64,000 nucleotides of DNA from Pomphorhynchus laevis (Eukaryota > Acanthocephala > Palaeacanthocephala > Echinorhynchida > Pomphorhynchidae). This document shows positions 58,741-64,000 of the stretch, piece after piece. Each line of letters opens with the position of its first letter. The stretch's first letter is position 1. Below the pieces are notes generated by a model. It was not told the DNA's origin, ran no database searches, and saw only the letters and a list, made by a program, of their open reading frames with translations. The position numbers were made by a program, and so were the translations under genes. The DNA is taken from NCBI GenBank assembly GCA_012934845.2, contig WNNJ02001825.1, positions 30,506 through 94,505 on the forward strand, read 5' to 3'.

Positions 58741-60805
58741 AAATGACTCTTGTTGTTTTCTTTTGTTTTGTTAAACTCCTTATTTATACATTATATTTTT
58801 ATTTTTATAAATCTTTATTGTCATTTTTACAGTTTAGATTAATGTTATCGGCATAAACATGTAAAACTGTTTTTAAGAACCGAATGCAATTTAAATTTAT
58901 TGTTAATCGGAAGAATGATACTCCTGCGAATACAAGAAATGCAATTCCAGTAAATGACAGCTACCGAATATTTTCGTTCCAATACTTCAACCAGCGAAAA
59001 CAAATCACAGTTTTCAAAGTTCACTTATTGAAGTTACATGATCAGTCCTATAAACGACGATATCGAGGATACAGTATAAGCCTAACAAGTCTATCATAAA
59101 AGGGCAGAAAGTGTGTTGAGCGTGATCAATGACCAGCAATCGTCTACTTCCTTTACCAACCTGAGATTCACTATTAACATATATTTGAATAAAAATAAAT
59201 GTCAAACCTAAATTAAGCATAAGTTAAACATCTATTTTGAATTGTTCAATTGAATTAATCTTTGATTGTTCAAATATATTTTAATATATTTGTATCGTAT
59301 TTGTATAGTATATTTGTTATGCTATTAAGTCAAAGTTATAAGGTGTTTAGAATTTTATATCATTGTTTTTATTAAAGTATTGCCGATAAAATTTATATTT
59401 TAAAATAAAATCATTACCGACTCCTGGATTATGGAATATTAATATAAAAGTCATATGTGAATATGATAATTCGACGTGTGGCTTTTAGAGAATAAGTAGT
59501 TTTATAAATAGGAGACATTGAAATAGCACGATAACATTTCTCTAAAGTTATTATTACCGCATAACGTTTTATTTCTTAGACAGTAGACAAATAAGGTCAA
59601 CGATGATGCCATTACATCTATTTAAAGTTAATTCAAATACTCAGGTTATCATGACATCCTCAAGAATTTTGTGAATTTTAAAATTGCAATTTTACACTCA
59701 CAATTCCCATTGGAATATCATTAAACCCTCTCAATGATATTGAACACTCTCTTATATCTTTATAGTTTCAATAGATCATTGAACCCTATCCTAAAACTTA
59801 ACAGCTTAAATATTTCTTCAATATTATATAACCTGTCGCATTTAGTTAGATTGCTATGGAAAGTAAAAGAAAATGGTCAAACAAATAATTGAAACACAGA
59901 TAATTAAAACTCTTTTATATAACAATATCTTATTCTTTAGTTGATTTGTTTTAATAATAATATGAAAATTAAAAGGCTAGTTCGTTTTGTACTGTTTCTG
60001 GTGATACTAGCAGCAGCTAGCGAAATATAAATGAATTTGTTTTTTACTGATCCTGTTCCAACATTTAAAATTAAAAAATCGATCAGCATCGGTTATTTTT
60101 AATCAAAATATTCTTCACTGAACGACATCTTATACTTCAGTAAATTTGTTTTACAATTAAAAATATTGAGTTTTGTAAATTTTGTTAAACATATTTGATT
60201 GCATCGAAGAGTAAGTTTTTACAAAATTTTAAGTTAAGAATATATTTGAACAGACAATTAAGGATGGATCTGATATGTATCTGTGTGATAGATTACAACT
60301 TTAAGTTGATAGCAAATGTTTAGATTACATTTATTGACCATAATCCTTAAAACATGTAAATCTGGTAACGCATTATTTGAAATTTCTAGTAAAATATTGA
60401 TAACTAAAATACAAATATTTTGTAATTTTATTGGAACGAAGAAACTTATTGGTTCAAAAAATTATGTAAAGAAGTTTCTATAACTTAATAGTTTAAATAT
60501 TTTTTGTTCCTTTAAATTAAAAACACTATAAAGAAAAATAAATTAATATTTTTAATGCTATATTTGTGTTGCTCGTTTCGATTCAACGTTATAGATTAAA
60601 GTAGCAAATAACGCTAATATCAATTCTACAATATTTCTCTTTTGTTATCACTCACATCCTTTATTTATCCCATTTCTCTACCGCTAGCCTTATATACACA
60701 GTTTCTAATGAACAGAATATGTCACACAAAAGTGGTGTAATAAAGAGATAATTAATGGATAAACCATTATGATATAGGGTTTTGAATTCCATTCACCGAC
60801 CAAAT
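58741..60805. other. No gene seen
   Basis: AT-rich. ORFs at 58884-59099 (+) and 59014-59220 (-) overlap antisense and neither has supporting signals. Confidence 0.5.
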
Positions 60806-60807
60806 TA

Positions 60808-60809
60808 AG

Positions 60810-60876
<67 letters not shown>
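60808..60876. repeat. (TA)n microsatellite
   Basis: Over 30 uninterrupted TA pairs. Confidence 0.98.
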
Positions 60877-60878
<2 letters not shown>

Positions 60879-60924
60879 CTAACCGAGCCAAATCAAAAAC
60901 AAAATGACAAAATGTATATTTTTT

Positions 60925-61165
60925 AAAGCTTTCGATTGAGCTTATGAATGTGCCAACTGTGAATCACAATACGTTGGTTAAGTCAAATTAAGTTAATGCC
61001 TATATATATTAACTAACCGAGCCAAATCAAAAACAAAATGACAATAGTCGATCTGATATAGCTGCTAAAAGGCTAAACAATGATGGAGCGGTAAGACATA
61101 TTATTCAAAATCCAGATCATGTAATGAATACCACACTAATTGCACAAATCAGTAACGATATTACT
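60925..61165 (+). mobile_element. Penelope-like endonuclease remnant split by a local duplication
   Basis: Plus strand AYECANCESQYVG is the C-x2-C and YVG start of a PLE GIY-YIG domain; after a break SRSDIAAKRLNNDGAVRHII, QNPDHVM resembles its later part. A 42-bp block (TTAACTAACCGAGCCAAATC ...) occurs at 60869-60910 and again at 61002-61043, on each side of the first piece. Confidence 0.55.
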
Positions 61166-61674
61166 CGCAAAAACACAGGGAACCACTGGATAGGTCAAAA
61201 AAATTAATGATTTATTAAAGTAAAAAACACAAAATTCATATATATTTTCGTTTTTTTCTGACTTTTTCGACCCCAGCCAAGTATGGAGCCCCAGTCGAGT
61301 TTCCTTTCTTTTTTCTTTTTTCTTTCTTTTTGCAGGTTTCGATTGAGATTTCTTTGGTTGGATGTCGAGGATAAGAATTATAAACAAAAATTAAAAATGA
61401 TAAACTGCTAAAATTCAATTCTAACAAATAAAAATTCAAAATCATCATTAAAAAGCAAAATTTGGATAAAATTGATATTACAAAAAAAATATTTTGTAAC
61501 AAAATATTTTTTGTCATTTAAACAATGACAAAAAAATGAAGATATAATACATTTAATTATACTTTTCTTAATTTCTCTGACAAAGCACTTGTAGCCAAGC
61601 GCACTATAAAATTAATATATACATCTAAGTTTAGAAAAATAATCAAACAAATTCCAAACAAGATAAACAAAAAC

Positions 61675-64000
61675 TTATTTAAAACATTTGATTTTTAAAT
61701 TGTAAAATAAAACATATTTTTTAATTAATTTCTTTTTAATTTCAATTTCATTCATAAAAAATTTATTTATTAAAATTAATAATCGTTTTAAAAATAGATA
61801 TCGTTGTTCTGGAGGGCGATTGTTTGAGTAGAAGTACAATCCGCTCAATACAAACGCATTGAGCACAATTACACATTTGCCCAAACCGGCATTTAATCGT
61901 CTCGCCCTCTCAAACATACGTAGCCATTTTCTAACTAATTTGAAGCACCTAGCCATACCTGACCTATGATGCAAACGTGGTTCGAAAACGGATCCCAGAA
62001 TGCGCACCCGACGCTTTCGATTCCCTGGAAGAGAATCGAGGAGACGAGTGTGCTTTCCAGGACGCCGAAATCTGTAATGAACAAAATTGCTCTTCGCTGG
62101 GTTTAAAGACAAGCCAAACTTCGCTAAGCGATGAGCAACAATGTCCATTACAGACTTCATTCGCCCTTCAAAACTTGCATCCGACAAGTATTTCTCTTAA
62201 ATGCGATCGAGATGTCGTCCGCATAAATGATGGCGTGGGTGTTCCTATCCAAAAGACTCTCCAGAACTCCCCTCGTCACTATCATATAAATGATAGGAGA
62301 CAGAGGTGAGCCCTGGGGAAGTCCTTGGTTGAGATGATAGTACTTACCCCCGTCATCATCCAAGTAGAAAGTTCTTGCTTTTAATATACCCAGGACACGA
62401 TGCAACAAATTACTCGGTATACCATCACTGGTTAACGTTGTAACTATTGCATCATGCCCCAAGTTGTCGAAGGCCGCCGACACATCCAGCGAATAGAGGA
62501 CTGCAGGTCGTCTATCGCTGGTGAGAAAACTCTGCATGGACCTTACTGCCTTAACAGTTCCCCTTCCTCTACGAAACCCGTGAATGTGGTCTCCCAACAT
62601 ATCACGATCTTCGTAGAATCGGGAAAGGATCCTAGCAAGAGCTCTCTCATACACCATAACAATATTATTAGATATTGTTATGGGTCTTGTGTCTTTAGCA
62701 TTCGACACCCATCTTCCCTTCGCAAGGAACACCACTTTTCCGACCGCAATATCACACCAAGATGCTAAAGGTACTCCTAGCATCTTGGCAGCAATATCCG
62801 TCCGAACCCTATCGACGACCAATTTGGTCGCAGCAGCGCATGCCGAAGACCCGTTAGACGAAGTCTTTGGCACGACTGGCCACGCACTCAAAATGTCCTC
62901 GATAGTGATGTCCTCTTGCGAATTGTCGATTGTCGAAAACAAGAGTTCCATACGGATCTTCATCATTTTCCTCTCGGTCCATCCTTCAGCATTGGCTAGG
63001 TGTTTCATTTTCATTTCATGAAGTACATTCCCAAAACCCTTAGAGGATATCCACTTAGAAGCCGCTGCCCTCCAAGAACGGAAGGTGGTTCGCCTAATGG
63101 TTTGCCACCATTCCTTTGAAAAATTCTTGTAAGACAGCAACTTTTTAGCGTCTACCCTCTGCTCCAACTCTTGAATATCATTCTTGAGCAAAGCCATTTG
63201 AGCGATTCTCTGAGACGAAGGATTCGTATCCGTTCGTAAACCCCAGAGAATAGTTTCAAATGAAGAGCTTTAGGAGTGTACTTGATGTTGGGCGATCGTT
63301 TAGTAGTTAAAAATTAATTTGCATTACTAAAAATTTCATTATTTAAAATTAATAGAGAATTTGATTCTTTTAATTTATTTGTAAAATTTGTCAAAAACGT
63401 CTCATCTAAAATATTCAAACAATCGAAAAAATTAAAATTATTATTTATTATAAAATTATTATTGCAAATACTAAAATTTATTATTTCATTAAAAGTATTT
63501 TTTAAAATAGTACAAAAAATATCTTTATTATTTAAATTTATCATTACTTCGCTTATTGATCTATTAAAAGCTTGTATACCGGCCCGTGTCGGTTGGAATC
63601 ATATCTTGAAAACTAGTTCCTCCTTCCACGACCAATATACAAGCTTATGCCCATCATTAAAAGTATCTGGCAGCAAATTCTGCTGCCATTTAATTTTAAA
63701 ATTTGTATTTTTGTTTTGCATAGCAAAATCTAACGTGGAGCAATAACCATTGCGACGACGGATAAATGTCCCTTCCGGGGGACATATGGCCTCCAATGCT
63801 GGAGCGATCATGCTGCCCACCCGAGACCCACCGTCGTCGTTGAAATCTCCAATTAAAAATTGACCACCCAAATTGAAGATCTTCAACAGCATTGATCGAA
63901 TCTATCTCCTCCCCTTTTTCAAACTCCAGGCCCCCGGCTTGATGTAACAATTTGCTACATAAACTGGGCGTCTAGAGATGAAAAACCGGAGGAGCTGGAA
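61675..64000 (-). mobile_element. APE-type LINE (I/R1-like group), 3' part of ORF2, running off the right edge
   Basis: Minus strand. 63599-63950: AP-endonuclease with FLIGDFNDDGGSRVGS, NGYCSTLDFAMQN and FNDGHKLVYW (the GDFN, S/TxLDF and SDH-like catalytic blocks). A very AT-rich linker follows (63314-63544). 62157-63197: RT with VVFLAKGRWVSNAKDTRPIT, LYSLDVSAAFDNLGHDAIVT (motif A), NQGLPQGSPLSPIIYMIV (motif B), AIIYADDISIAF (motif C). A one-base shift near 62190-62200 leads to 61675-62187: MDIVAHRLAKFGLSLNPAKS (motif D) and a basic C-terminus (RKWLRMFERARRLNAG). Only about three frame breaks, so it is fairly recent. The 5' part lies beyond the window. Confidence 0.9.

Overview
The window is nuclear DNA of an AT-rich animal genome (I judge roughly 70% A+T by eye). 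Three host genes can be recognised and rebuilt from phase-consistent GT-AG exons: an ASPP/PPP1R13-type p53-binding regulator (4949-16477, +), a PAPS transporter of the SLC35B2/slalom type (26034-28218, +) and a cornichon (CNIH) ER cargo receptor (52204-55083, -). All are animal genes or animal-style members of their families. Introns run from 46 bp to nearly 3 kb. I cannot name the species; the repeat content (Penelope-like elements, several non-LTR lineages, a tRNA-derived SINE) fits many invertebrates.

Layout. 1-4.9 kb is a nest of Penelope-like element (PLE) debris: an RT fragment at the left edge, a tandem 315-bp repeat carrying a hammerhead-ribozyme-like core, and an isolated GIY-YIG endonuclease. 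4.9-16.5 kb is the ASPP gene; its introns hold foldback hairpins, a terminal-inverted-repeat element and a few candidate exons of other genes. 16.6-18.3 kb has the last two exons of an unidentified gene. 19.8-21.7 kb is a PLE RT fragment between 71-bp direct repeats. 22.1-24.2 kb is a 394-bp satellite whose units can form a pseudoknot. 26.0-28.2 kb is the PAPS transporter. 29.7-32.8 kb has PLE and LINE remnants and a 147-bp satellite with two-unit higher-order structure. 33.1-36.1 kb has two convergent, long, intronless-looking ORFs of unknown function.

36.4-51.7 kb is mostly transposon territory: PLE fragments, a tRNA-headed SINE in both orientations, two or three LINE families, a 17-bp minisatellite and a young element with 206-bp inverted arms. 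52.2-55.1 kb is cornichon, with a miRNA-like hairpin in its long last intron. 56.9-64.0 kb holds LINE fragments, a TA microsatellite and the 3' half of a better preserved APE-type LINE running off the right edge.

The host genes are not an operon or a pathway cluster: PAPS transport and cornichon cargo export both act in the ER/Golgi, but the link looks coincidental. The most unusual signal is the set of hammerhead-like ribozyme cores near Penelope fragments, especially the tandem 315-bp units, which resemble the layout described for animal retrozymes.
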